Notes under the pieces: generated by a model
What the model was told of the DNA's origin: nothing
The model's input: the letters and a program-made list of their open reading frames with translations, nothing else
Database searches by the model: none
Assembly (NCBI GenBank): GCA_020438135.1
Contig: JAGQVF010000049.1
Coordinates: forward strand, 4,268-37,143
Source: Bacteroidales bacterium
GTDB lineage: Bacteria > Bacteroidota > Bacteroidia > Bacteroidales > JAADJA01
DNA length: 32,876 nt
Direction: 5' to 3'
In this document: positions 23,336 to 31,097 of the stretch, piece after piece
Layout: each line of letters begins with the position of its first letter
Position numbering within the stretch: position 1 is the stretch's first letter
Position numbers and translations under genes: made by a program

Positions 23336-23776
23336 TTAGGCTGATGAAGCAGCTGCAAATGCAACAAAATATATTACACCCCAGAGAACTGTTCCGGCTA
23401 CACAACCCCAAAGTGCTTTCATGGTTTCATCCCTGTCTTCCGAAACCACATAAACTACCAGCATACCCACTGCACCGAAGCAAAAGCCCCACAGGAAAGA
23501 AGGAATTCCCAAAGGTGGCTCAAGCATGGCGAAATTCATAAAGCCACTGTTTGAATAGCTTAATGCACCTGCGATTTCATTTTCTGACATCAACAGGTCG
23601 GAATAGGTGGTTCCGTTGTTTTGAAGCAGGAAAGCCTCAAGTTGAGAAATTTCTGACAGTTCATTCTCAATCTTTTGTTCATCATATGAAAACAAATCGG
23701 CATCATTAGCAAAACAGGTTGTTGAAATTAATAAACTCACCAGAAGGAGATTGATAATGATTTTCATACGCATCAT
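23336..23776 (-). CDS. Small exported membrane protein, unknown function (146 aa)
   Basis: The protein has a signal peptide (about 1-23), a short acidic exported part (DADLFSYDEQKIENELSEIS), and two C-terminal hydrophobic segments (GIPSFLWGFCFGAVGMLVVYVV and LWGCVAGTVLWGVIYFVAF) joined by a charged turn SEDRDETMKA. C-terminal pairs of this kind are frequent in Bacteroidota but I recognise no named family. The long frame begins at TTG 23800, which is inside the -7 element TATATTTG (23805 to 23798), so ATG 23776 is chosen; ATGs at 23773 and 23767 are also possible. It is 12 bases upstream of the LolA-like gene and likely starts the operon. Confidence 0.6.
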   Translation of the reverse strand: MMRMKIIINLLLVSLLISTTCFANDADLFSYDEQKIENELSEISQLEAFLLQNNGTTYSDLLMSENEIAGALSYSNSGFMNFAMLEPPLGIPSFLWGFCFGAVGMLVVYVVSEDRDETMKALWGCVAGTVLWGVIYFVAFAAASSA

Positions 23777-23797
23777 TTTTATTGGTTTAATTATGGC

Positions 23798-23805
23798 CAA
23801 ATATA
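23798..23805 (-). promoter_or_regulatory. -7 box of the LolA-like/YidD/TPR operon
   Basis: Minus-strand TATATTTG fits TAnnTTTG and lies 21 bases upstream of ATG 23776. No -33 match was seen. Confidence 0.6.
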
Positions 23806-24001
23806 AGACAATATTTTTTTCTCCTCATATCAGAAAGCTGATTTCATAAAATCAGTTATTAATTTAAAGGTATTCTAAATAAGGTTTTAGGATAAAAGCT
23901 TCATTTTCATTTCACTATTTTGTATTGGAATCAATGGTTGTAAATTTCTTTTTTTAATTTTACAAGGTGAATTTCAAAACCAGTAAATATTTGTTGCATC
24001 A

Positions 24002-26449
24002 ATGAGTAATCCTGAATTAGATCTTGCCTTTAAGTTTGTCCAATTTACCAACAGAAACCTGTTTCTTACCGGTAAAGCCGGAACCGGTAAAACAACTTTT
24101 CTTCACAAACTTCGCGAAATTTCGCCCAAACGAATGGTGGTTGTAGCACCAACCGGTGTAGCAGCCATCAATGCTGGGGGAGTGACTATCCATTCATTTT
24201 TTCAATTACCATTCGGGCCTATATTGCCCGGCCGGCTTGATGCCCGCGAAAGGTCGGAGGATCGGAATCAATCGTTTCAAAGGTTTAACAAAAAGAAGAT
24301 CAACATCATCCGAACCCTCGATCTGCTGGTGATCGATGAGATCAGTATGGTGCGGGCTGATATGCTGGATGGGATCGATCATGTGATGCGCCGCTTTAAA
24401 GATCGCAGAAAACCTTTCGGAGGTGCTCAACTGCTTATGATCGGCGATTTGCAACAATTGGCTCCTGTTGTTAAAGACAACGAGTGGAACCTGCTCAGAG
24501 AACATTACGAAACATTTTACTTTTTCAGTAGCCGGGCTTTTATTCAATCGAAGGTTGTCAGTATTGAATTGAAACATGTTTACAGGCAGCAGGACAGCAG
24601 GTTTATCAAAATTCTGAATGAGATCCGCGACGACCGTTTATCACCCGAATCGGTTGAAGAACTGAACAAAAGATACAAACCGGGTTTCAGTCCTGATAAT
24701 GAAGAAGGATACATCACCCTCACCACGCACAATGCCATTGCCAACCGGATCAACAATCAGCAATTGCTTAAATTAAACACAAAAGCATTTACTTATGATG
24801 CTGAGGTATCAGGGCGTTTTCCGGATATGTCGTATCCTGCAGATGAACATCTCGAACTGAAGGCAGGTGCCCAGGTGATGTTTATTAAAAACGACAGTTC
24901 GCCTGAAAAGAGATATTTCAACGGGAAAATCGGTCGTATCACCGAAATTGATGAGGAAGGTATTTTTGTACAATGTCCGGGAGAAGATTTTCCCATCGAA
25001 GTCGAACCTGAAACCTGGGAAAATGTACAGTATTCGATCAATAGCAGTACAAAAGAAATCGAAGAGGAGGTCGCCGGTAAATTTACCCAATATCCTCTTC
25101 GACTCGCTTGGGCAATAACCATCCACAAAAGCCAGGGCTTAACTTTTGAAAAAGCCGTGATCGATGCACAGGCAGCTTTTGCTCACGGCCAAACCTATGT
25201 GGCTCTGAGCCGATGCAAATCGCTGGAAGGACTGGTGCTGAGTACACAGGTAACCGATCAGGGGATCATTTGTGATCCTACGGTCGGGTTGTTCAATTCG
25301 GATGTGGAAGCCAACCAACCTGATGAAGCCGGACTAAAACTGGCTCAAAAGGATTATCTGGTTGAGCTTTTTGCTGAGTTGTTTAACTTCAGGCAGTTGC
25401 AATATTATGTTGAAAAGGGTTTGAAGATCTCATCGGAAAATGAGCGCAAATTGCTTGGAAATGCTACTGCCACTTTTAAACACATGCTTGAAAGGGGAAC
25501 CCGGCCTTTACTTGTAGTGGAACCAAAATTTATTGGTCAACTCAGGTTTTTAGCTTCAAAACCTGATGAAGAAGAGCATTTTTATGATCGGGTTAAAAAA
25601 GGTGCAACTTATTTCCTTGAAGAAACTAAAAAACATATCGAGGCTCCTTATCATCAGCTTGATTTTAATACCGATAACAGGGAAATAGGGAAGATGTTAC
25701 AGGAAACCCTTGATACCATTTATGAGCTGATGTCGGTGAAAATCCGCTGCCTGGATTACTGTCAGAAAAAGTTTGTATTAAAAGATTATCTGAAGCTAAG
25801 GGCATTGGCTGTACTTGAGCCTGCAAAAACAGAGAAGAAAAAAACGGTTCGCGTTCAGGTCAGTCAATCGGAGCATCCGGCGCTGTTCGAACGACTCAGG
25901 TCGTGGCGTCATAAAATTGCCGAAGAGAATCAACTGAGCCACTTTCAGATTTTGTCGCAAAAAGCGGTTCTCGGTATATCCAATACACTCCCCGGAAATT
26001 CACATCAACTTCTTGAGGTAAAGGGCATCGGAAGGAAAAAACTTGAACAATACGGGGCAGAGATACTTGAGATCGTGGCAGCATACTGCAATGAAAATGA
26101 TCTGGCTGCAACCATCGCCCTTCCTGCTGTGAAAACTAAAAAACAAGGCACCAAAGAGATCACACTTGAGATGTTCAGGGAAGGGAAAACCATCGACCAG
26201 ATCGCAGAAGAACGACAGTTTACCATCAGCACCATCGAAGGTCATATTGCTCATTTCATCGGAACGGGTGAACTCAGCATCCGTCAATTTATGGATGAAA
26301 GGACTCGTGCGGTTATCATCTCCCATTTTTATGAAAATCCCGATAGCAGCCTCAGCGAAGCCAAAGCGGCACTGGACGACAGCATCACTTATGGTCAGTT
26401 ACGTATGGTAAAACAACATCTGAAATATGTGAGAGAAAATACAGATTGA
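24002..26449 (+). CDS. Pif1/RecD-like helicase with HRDC and HTH domains
   Basis: An 815-residue SF1 helicase. The N-terminal ATPase shows Walker A GKAGTGKTT (24-32), VVAPTGVAAINAGG (motif Ia), Walker B LLVIDEISM (about 108-116), GDLQQLAP (motif III), and later the UvrD_C_2-like region WAITIHKSQGLTFEKAVID and YVALSRCKSLEGL. A HRDC domain with ALFERLRSWRHKIAEENQLSHF and LLEVKGIGRKKLEQYG follows (roughly 625-700), then a C-terminal helix-turn-helix (IDQIAEERQFTISTIEGHI) of the RpfA-like/HTH_40 type. Such fusions are known in Bacteroidota, probably in DNA repair or replication-fork processing. No clear promoter; the stop is followed by an intergenic region with DnaA boxes. Confidence 0.88.
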   Translation: MSNPELDLAFKFVQFTNRNLFLTGKAGTGKTTFLHKLREISPKRMVVVAPTGVAAINAGGVTIHSFFQLPFGPILPGRLDARERSEDRNQSFQRFNKKKINIIRTLDLLVIDEISMVRADMLDGIDHVMRRFKDRRKPFGGAQLLMIGDLQQLAPVVKDNEWNLLREHYETFYFFSSRAFIQSKVVSIELKHVYRQQDSRFIKILNEIRDDRLSPESVEELNKRYKPGFSPDNEEGYITLTTHNAIANRINNQQLLKLNTKAFTYDAEVSGRFPDMSYPADEHLELKAGAQVMFIKNDSSPEKRYFNGKIGRITEIDEEGIFVQCPGEDFPIEVEPETWENVQYSINSSTKEIEEEVAGKFTQYPLRLAWAITIHKSQGLTFEKAVIDAQAAFAHGQTYVALSRCKSLEGLVLSTQVTDQGIICDPTVGLFNSDVEANQPDEAGLKLAQKDYLVELFAELFNFRQLQYYVEKGLKISSENERKLLGNATATFKHMLERGTRPLLVVEPKFIGQLRFLASKPDEEEHFYDRVKKGATYFLEETKKHIEAPYHQLDFNTDNREIGKMLQETLDTIYELMSVKIRCLDYCQKKFVLKDYLKLRALAVLEPAKTEKKKTVRVQVSQSEHPALFERLRSWRHKIAEENQLSHFQILSQKAVLGISNTLPGNSHQLLEVKGIGRKKLEQYGAEILEIVAAYCNENDLAATIALPAVKTKKQGTKEITLEMFREGKTIDQIAEERQFTISTIEGHIAHFIGTGELSIRQFMDERTRAVIISHFYENPDSSLSEAKAALDDSITYGQLRMVKQHLKYVRENTD

Positions 26450-26477
26450 GCAATACTACACATATACGACCACGACA

Positions 26478-26495
26478 TGTGAATAATTATCCACA
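26478..26495. promoter_or_regulatory. Two inverted, abutting DnaA boxes
   Basis: TGTGAATAA (26478-26486; TTATTCACA on the minus strand) is followed directly by TTATCCACA (26487-26495). Both fit the consensus TTATNCACA, and TTATCCACA is the perfect high-affinity form. A near match (TTATCCAGC) begins at 26511. The surrounding 250-base gap is AT-rich. Confidence 0.55.
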
Positions 26496-26677
26496 TTGAT
26501 TTATCCAGCCCTGAATTTAAAATAATCAGACAGGAATTTTTTAACCCTTGTTAAGCATTTATAACTCTTTGTGCTTTAGGTTAATGTTGCTCCATTTTTT
26601 TCCTGATATTTTTTCAGCCATCCTTTATTTCATGAATGATTCATTTTTGGTAAAATTCTGATAGTGGGTTCTATGCT

Positions 26678-26686
26678 TATAATTTG
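26678..26686 (+). promoter_or_regulatory. Possible -7 box of the GT4 gene
   Basis: TATAATTTG is close to TAnnTTTG but has one extra base. It lies 13 bases before the ATG, giving a very short leader; tentative. Confidence 0.25.
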
Positions 26687-26699
26687 AATAGAATCTTTT

Positions 26700-28949
26700 A
26701 TGAAAATTGCATATATAACTACATATAATCCCAGAGAATGCGGTATTGCTACATTCTGTGAAAGTATCATCCGGGATGTCCCGGAACTGCATAAGGGTAT
26801 GGAGCACGATCACATGGTGATTGCCATGAATGATCAAGGTGAGCACTATCAATATCCCGATTCAGTGAAATACACCATTCGTGAAGAAGTACTGGATGAT
26901 TACCTGAAAGCAGCCGGTTTTATCAACGAAAACGCTGATATTGTTATACTTCAACATGAGTTTAATATTTTCGGTGGTGAAGATGGTGTTTATATTCTCC
27001 CTTTGATGAATAAACTAACCGTTCCTTCAATTGCCGTTTTCCATACGGTATATAAAAAACCATCCGTTTCGCAAAAGCTCATCTTGCAGGAATTGAGCAA
27101 AATGGTGCAAAAGGTTGTAGTGATCAGTCAAACCGCTTCAGATTTTTGCCGGTCGGTATATGAAATTCCACTTGCCAAACTTCAGGTTATCCGCCATGGT
27201 GTCCCCGAAATCAAATTGGGAACGGATGAAGCCAAAAACAAAATCGGACTTCCCGAAAAAAAGATCATCATGACCTTCGGACTGCTCACCCGCAATAAAG
27301 GCCTGGAAACTGTGATCAGGGCTATGCCTGAAATTGTTAAGAAACATCCTGATGTGGTGTATCTGTGTTTGGGTAAAACACATCCCACCGTAAAAAAAGT
27401 GTCAGGTGAAGAATATCGTGAGTTTCTTGAAAGTTTGGTTAAAGAACTTCATGTTGAAGATACAGTTATCTTTAAGAACAAATTTCTTTCAGATGAAGAT
27501 CTGGAAGTTTACCTGGCGGCGGCTGATTTTTTGATTACACCCTATCAACACGAAGAGCAGATCAGCAGCGGACCGCTAACCTTTGCCATGGGTTCAGAAA
27601 CAGCTATCCTTTCAACACCTTTTTGGTATGCTGAAGAGATGCTGAAAGACGACAGGGGGCTGCTATTCGGGTTTAAGGATCATGAAAAACTGGCCGTAGA
27701 GGTAAACATGCTACTGGATGATTCAAATAAACTAAAAAAGTATAAATCCAATTCGCATAAATTCGGGAAGGCGATTACGTGGAAAAATATCGCTACCGAG
27801 TATCTTGAACTCGCAGAACAAATTGTTCAGGGTGGTGCTGCTCAAAACGATGCTGAAATAGTCAGAAAGTCATATCACATCCCCGATATCGATATTACAC
27901 ATTTGCGAAGGCTCACCACCGATACAGGAATCATTAGCCATGCCCGGTTTGGATTTCCTGATTATGCAAGTGGATATTCTCTGGCTGATAATGCGATGGC
28001 CATGTTTGCCGTGGCAATTTGTCAGGATGAAATCAAAGCTGAAACAAATGATCTGCTTACTGTTTACCTGAGTTTTATCCGGTTTATGCAGAACAAAGAC
28101 GGGTCATTCCGCAATCACCTTGGATATGATCATTCATTTGGCCATGACCAAAGTTCACAGCTGGCAATGGGAAAAACGATCTGTTCACTGGGTTATCTGA
28201 TCGCCAATTCACCTGCCTACATTTACCTGGAAGCGGCCAAAGATATTTTTGAACAGTCGATCGGTATATTTGATAAATTCGATGATCCGCGGGCCATTTC
28301 CGCTGCAATAACCGGTATTTACCATTTTCTTTCGATCCACCGGACAGATCAGCATGTATTGGAACTCATCTCGGATCTGACCTCTAAACTGATCGAAAAA
28401 TATGAGGAATTCAGCGAAGGAGAATGGAAATGGTTCGAACCCGAATTGAACGGTGAATATGGATTGATTCCGCAAGCACTTTTATGTGCATCGGAAATTA
28501 CCGGCAGAATTGATGCCAGGGAAATTGCCATTGGGTCGGTTAAATTTCTGACCGGTCTTACACTTTCAGAAGGACACCTTTCACTTATAGGTACCGATGA
28601 ACGATATTCAAAAAACGGGAAACGGGCCTATTTTGCACAACTTCCTATTGACGCCATGCATATGGTTTTGATGTATAAAAAAGCTTATGAAGTTTCGGGG
28701 AATCGTATATTTTATGAAAATATGCTGACCTCTTTCAACTGGTTTTTAGGAGAAAATGATCTTCGTTTCAGTGTGTATGATCCTGAAAGTAAAGGGTGTT
28801 GCGACGGATTGGAGGAAAAAGGCATCAACCGAAACCAGGGAGCACAAAGTACGGCGGCATTTCTGATCGCGCGATGTGCAACCCAGCAGGTAAAAAAACA
28901 TTTCGAAAACGAAAAAAGCAATATGCAGCTTAAGATTTCAGATTCGTGA
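26700..28949 (+). CDS. GT4 glycosyltransferase fused to a helical C-terminal domain
   Basis: A 749-residue two-domain protein. Residues 1 to about 380 form a GT4 (GT-B) transferase: N-terminal MKIAYITTYNPRECGIATF, GLLTRNKGLETVIRAMPEI, and the donor-binding region SSGPLTFAMGSETAIL with E in TPFWYAEEML. The part from about 410 to 735 has repeated paired helices (for example SLADNAMAMFAVAICQDE and DHSFGHDQSSQLAMGKTICSL), consistent with an (alpha/alpha)6 toroid of the kind seen in glycosidase-like proteins. The two parts might extend and trim, or recognise, the same glycan; this is inference. It converges with the GH130 gene, 21 bases between their stop codons. Confidence 0.85.
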   Translation: MKIAYITTYNPRECGIATFCESIIRDVPELHKGMEHDHMVIAMNDQGEHYQYPDSVKYTIREEVLDDYLKAAGFINENADIVILQHEFNIFGGEDGVYILPLMNKLTVPSIAVFHTVYKKPSVSQKLILQELSKMVQKVVVISQTASDFCRSVYEIPLAKLQVIRHGVPEIKLGTDEAKNKIGLPEKKIIMTFGLLTRNKGLETVIRAMPEIVKKHPDVVYLCLGKTHPTVKKVSGEEYREFLESLVKELHVEDTVIFKNKFLSDEDLEVYLAAADFLITPYQHEEQISSGPLTFAMGSETAILSTPFWYAEEMLKDDRGLLFGFKDHEKLAVEVNMLLDDSNKLKKYKSNSHKFGKAITWKNIATEYLELAEQIVQGGAAQNDAEIVRKSYHIPDIDITHLRRLTTDTGIISHARFGFPDYASGYSLADNAMAMFAVAICQDEIKAETNDLLTVYLSFIRFMQNKDGSFRNHLGYDHSFGHDQSSQLAMGKTICSLGYLIANSPAYIYLEAAKDIFEQSIGIFDKFDDPRAISAAITGIYHFLSIHRTDQHVLELISDLTSKLIEKYEEFSEGEWKWFEPELNGEYGLIPQALLCASEITGRIDAREIAIGSVKFLTGLTLSEGHLSLIGTDERYSKNGKRAYFAQLPIDAMHMVLMYKKAYEVSGNRIFYENMLTSFNWFLGENDLRFSVYDPESKGCCDGLEEKGINRNQGAQSTAAFLIARCATQQVKKHFENEKSNMQLKISDS

Positions 28950-28970
28950 CTGAAGATGCGGTTTGTATTC

Positions 28971-30443
28971 TCAACCTGAATTTTTAAGTGCATGCAACAA
29001 TTCTTCCATATCTACACTTGCATAGGTTGAGGCAAAGTCGGAAATGCCGTAAGGGATGATCAGATCGCCGTTATTGACCATTGCTCCGCATGAATAGATC
29101 ACATTCGGCACATACCCTTCACGTTCTTCTTCGTTGGGTATCATCAGGGGTGATCTCAATCGGCCGATCTCTTTTCGGGGATCATCAAGATCGAATAAAC
29201 TTGCTCCCAAAACATATTCTCTCATCTGACCGACACCGTGGGTTAAAACCAGCCAACCTTCGTCGGTTTCGATGGGTGATCCGCAATTGCCGATCTTAAC
29301 AAATTCCCAGGGATATTTCGGTTCCTGTATCAATTCTGCATCGTCCCATTTGGTATAATCATCCGAAAAGGCGATGTAATTGCTGGCTCCGTCAATCCGG
29401 CACAACATGGCATATTTACCTTTGATCCTTTTGGGGAACAAGGCCATTCCTTTGTTTTTGGCGATCTCCCCATCAAGCGGTAAAAACTGAAATTTGTAAA
29501 ACGATTCGGTTTCGATCAGTTTGGGCAAAATAACACTTCCGTCATAAGCTGTATAAGTAGCAAAATACCTGGCAGAACCGTCATCTTCTTCAAAACGAAC
29601 GAAGCGGGCATCTTCAATCCCGTTTTTTTCAGTATCGAGGATCGGGAAGATCACCCGTTCAGAAAGGGATGTATCCATCGAAAATTCAATATCATAATGT
29701 GAAGAAGCCAGCCACATGATCTGCTTCAGGGTCAGGGTTTCGATTTCCGAAAACTTGTAGTTTTTTTCGGTTTTGGCAACTGCCTTTTTCAATTCATCAT
29801 AACTGAAAGAGTCACCCAGTTTGTCAAGAATAACGGAGGGAGGAAGCGTTTTATCATAAAACTTCATCATTTCCAGTTTGCTCTTAAACGATTTCTTATC
29901 GTAGGTATGTTTCACCACATCCTGCGGTTCGTCGAGCATTCTTCCTCTTTCATTAAAAAGTAGATTGTTGTCCTTATCGATGATTCCCGAACGAAATACG
30001 ATCGAAGAAATATGTCCTTCACCCGTTGCCCGAAAGCTCATGATGATCCGTTTTTCGCCGGGATGAAGTTCCGATTGGTCGGGGTGTTCAACAATAGAAG
30101 GGTTGAAAAATGCTGCCGCTTCCACCGAATATTCCATCGTGAAATAAGAACCGATGAGCAGTTTTTTATTGTGGTCTATTGTTCCCGGATCAATATCGAG
30201 ATCCTCGAAAAGATGGTTCACACGGTGAAAATTTTTCTCGAATACCCGGGTGATGTTCCGGTGACGTTTTACATAGCCTCGCAGTACCTGGCTTATCTCG
30301 GTGGATACCTCATCTTCATTGAGTTTCATCACCGATTGAATGATGCGATGTCCGGTATCATCTGAAAGTGAACTGTATTGAGCTATTACCCTTTTTGGAT
30401 CAGGATTAAATCTTAGTTTTTTTCTGGTTACGCGTACTTGCAT
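28971..30443 (-). CDS. GH130-family mannoside phosphorylase/mannosidase-like protein
   Basis: A protein of about 490 residues of the five-bladed beta-propeller GH130 family, which phosphorolyses or hydrolyses beta-mannosides (the enzyme activity varies within the family). Markers include NPSIVEHP, KNGIEDARFVRF (matching the ED-P/A-R motif carrying the general-acid Asp), EFVKIGNCGSPIETDEGWLV with THGVG, and IPYGISDFASTYASVD at the C-terminus. An N-terminal region of about 100 residues (RVTRKKLRFNPDPKRVI) belongs to this subfamily. The frame opens at TTG 30491, but ATG 30443 is the likely start. Beside the GT4 gene it suggests a mannose-rich or mannogen-like reserve glycan. Such proteins are sometimes misannotated as pesticidal Cry proteins. 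Confidence 0.82.
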   Translation of the reverse strand: MQVRVTRKKLRFNPDPKRVIAQYSSLSDDTGHRIIQSVMKLNEDEVSTEISQVLRGYVKRHRNITRVFEKNFHRVNHLFEDLDIDPGTIDHNKKLLIGSYFTMEYSVEAAAFFNPSIVEHPDQSELHPGEKRIIMSFRATGEGHISSIVFRSGIIDKDNNLLFNERGRMLDEPQDVVKHTYDKKSFKSKLEMMKFYDKTLPPSVILDKLGDSFSYDELKKAVAKTEKNYKFSEIETLTLKQIMWLASSHYDIEFSMDTSLSERVIFPILDTEKNGIEDARFVRFEEDDGSARYFATYTAYDGSVILPKLIETESFYKFQFLPLDGEIAKNKGMALFPKRIKGKYAMLCRIDGASNYIAFSDDYTKWDDAELIQEPKYPWEFVKIGNCGSPIETDEGWLVLTHGVGQMREYVLGASLFDLDDPRKEIGRLRSPLMIPNEEEREGYVPNVIYSCGAMVNNGDLIIPYGISDFASTYASVDMEELLHALKNSG

Positions 30444-30558
30444 GTTTGAAATAACTTTTTTGTTTAAAACAGATTTGCAAGAGGCGCTCAAGATTCATGC
30501 CTTAAAGGGATTCAATGCCTTGAAATTAAGATAAATGGAATCGTTTTTCGAATTGTTT

Positions 30559-31020
30559 CTACTGATACACCAAAGAAAGAATCCGCACAAGTCCTTTTTG
30601 ATCAGCCTCAGAGAACGAATCGAAATTCTTGCTATCTACATCGAGCACACCGGTTATTTCTCCTTTTCTGTTTTTTAAAGGAATTACGATCTCTGAACTC
30701 GACCGTGAATCGCATGCTATATGACCGGGGAATTTATGCACATCCGGCACAATTACCGGTTCACCCTTGTTGATACCTGCCCAGCAAACACCCGTATCCT
30801 TTTTCAGCTTGATGCAGGCCACTGGCCCCTGGTACGGCCCAACGATCAGCTCACCCTCCTGAAGCAGGTAAAACCCCGTCCAGAAAAAGTAATCGAATTT
30901 ATGATGAAGGATGGCAGCAATGGTCGCCATCGCAGCAATGGGATTATGATGCGGTGCAAGCTGATCAGCGATTTGTTTGAAAACGCGTTGGTACCGGCCT
31001 GCTTTTTTTGTTTCGTCCAT
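30559..31020 (-). CDS. msrC: Free methionine-(R)-sulfoxide reductase (GAF domain)
   Basis: This 153-residue GAF-domain protein is of the fRMsr (MsrC/YebR) family, which reduces free methionine-R-sulfoxide using a thioredoxin-dependent cysteine relay. The three catalytic-type cysteines are present at C69 (GPVACIKL), C79 (GVCWAG) and C103 (HIACDSRSSSEIV), with the same 10- and 24-residue spacing as E. coli C84, C94 and C118. The GPYQGPVAC, DVHKFPGHIACDS and GVLDVDS segments are diagnostic. It is preceded by a consensus -7 box and is likely a single gene protecting against oxidative stress. Confidence 0.93.
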   Translation of the reverse strand: MDETKKAGRYQRVFKQIADQLAPHHNPIAAMATIAAILHHKFDYFFWTGFYLLQEGELIVGPYQGPVACIKLKKDTGVCWAGINKGEPVIVPDVHKFPGHIACDSRSSSEIVIPLKNRKGEITGVLDVDSKNFDSFSEADQKGLVRILSLVYQ

Positions 31021-31043
31021 GATATTTCTGTTTTATATAACAA

Positions 31044-31051
31044 CAAAAATA
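31044..31051 (-). promoter_or_regulatory. -7 box of the msrC gene
   Basis: Minus-strand TATTTTTG, 23 bases upstream of the ATG at 31020, fits TAnnTTTG. Confidence 0.6.
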
Positions 31052-31097
31052 AAATGCTTTTGTGAAACAGCCCTTTTGTATCCAAGTTTATGGTTTT

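Noticed and set aside
23777..23800. TTG start extending the small membrane protein
   Set aside because: It overlaps the -7 element TATATTTG; ATG 23776 gives a normal signal peptide.
23838..23855. CTGATTT-CATA-AAATCAG hairpin in the divergent gap before the helicase
   Set aside because: A weak AT-rich 7-bp stem with no gene ending nearby; no support for a terminator or operator.
24793..25128. Minus-strand open frames of over 100 codons inside the helicase gene
   Set aside because: They are antisense shadows of conserved helicase motifs with no family features.
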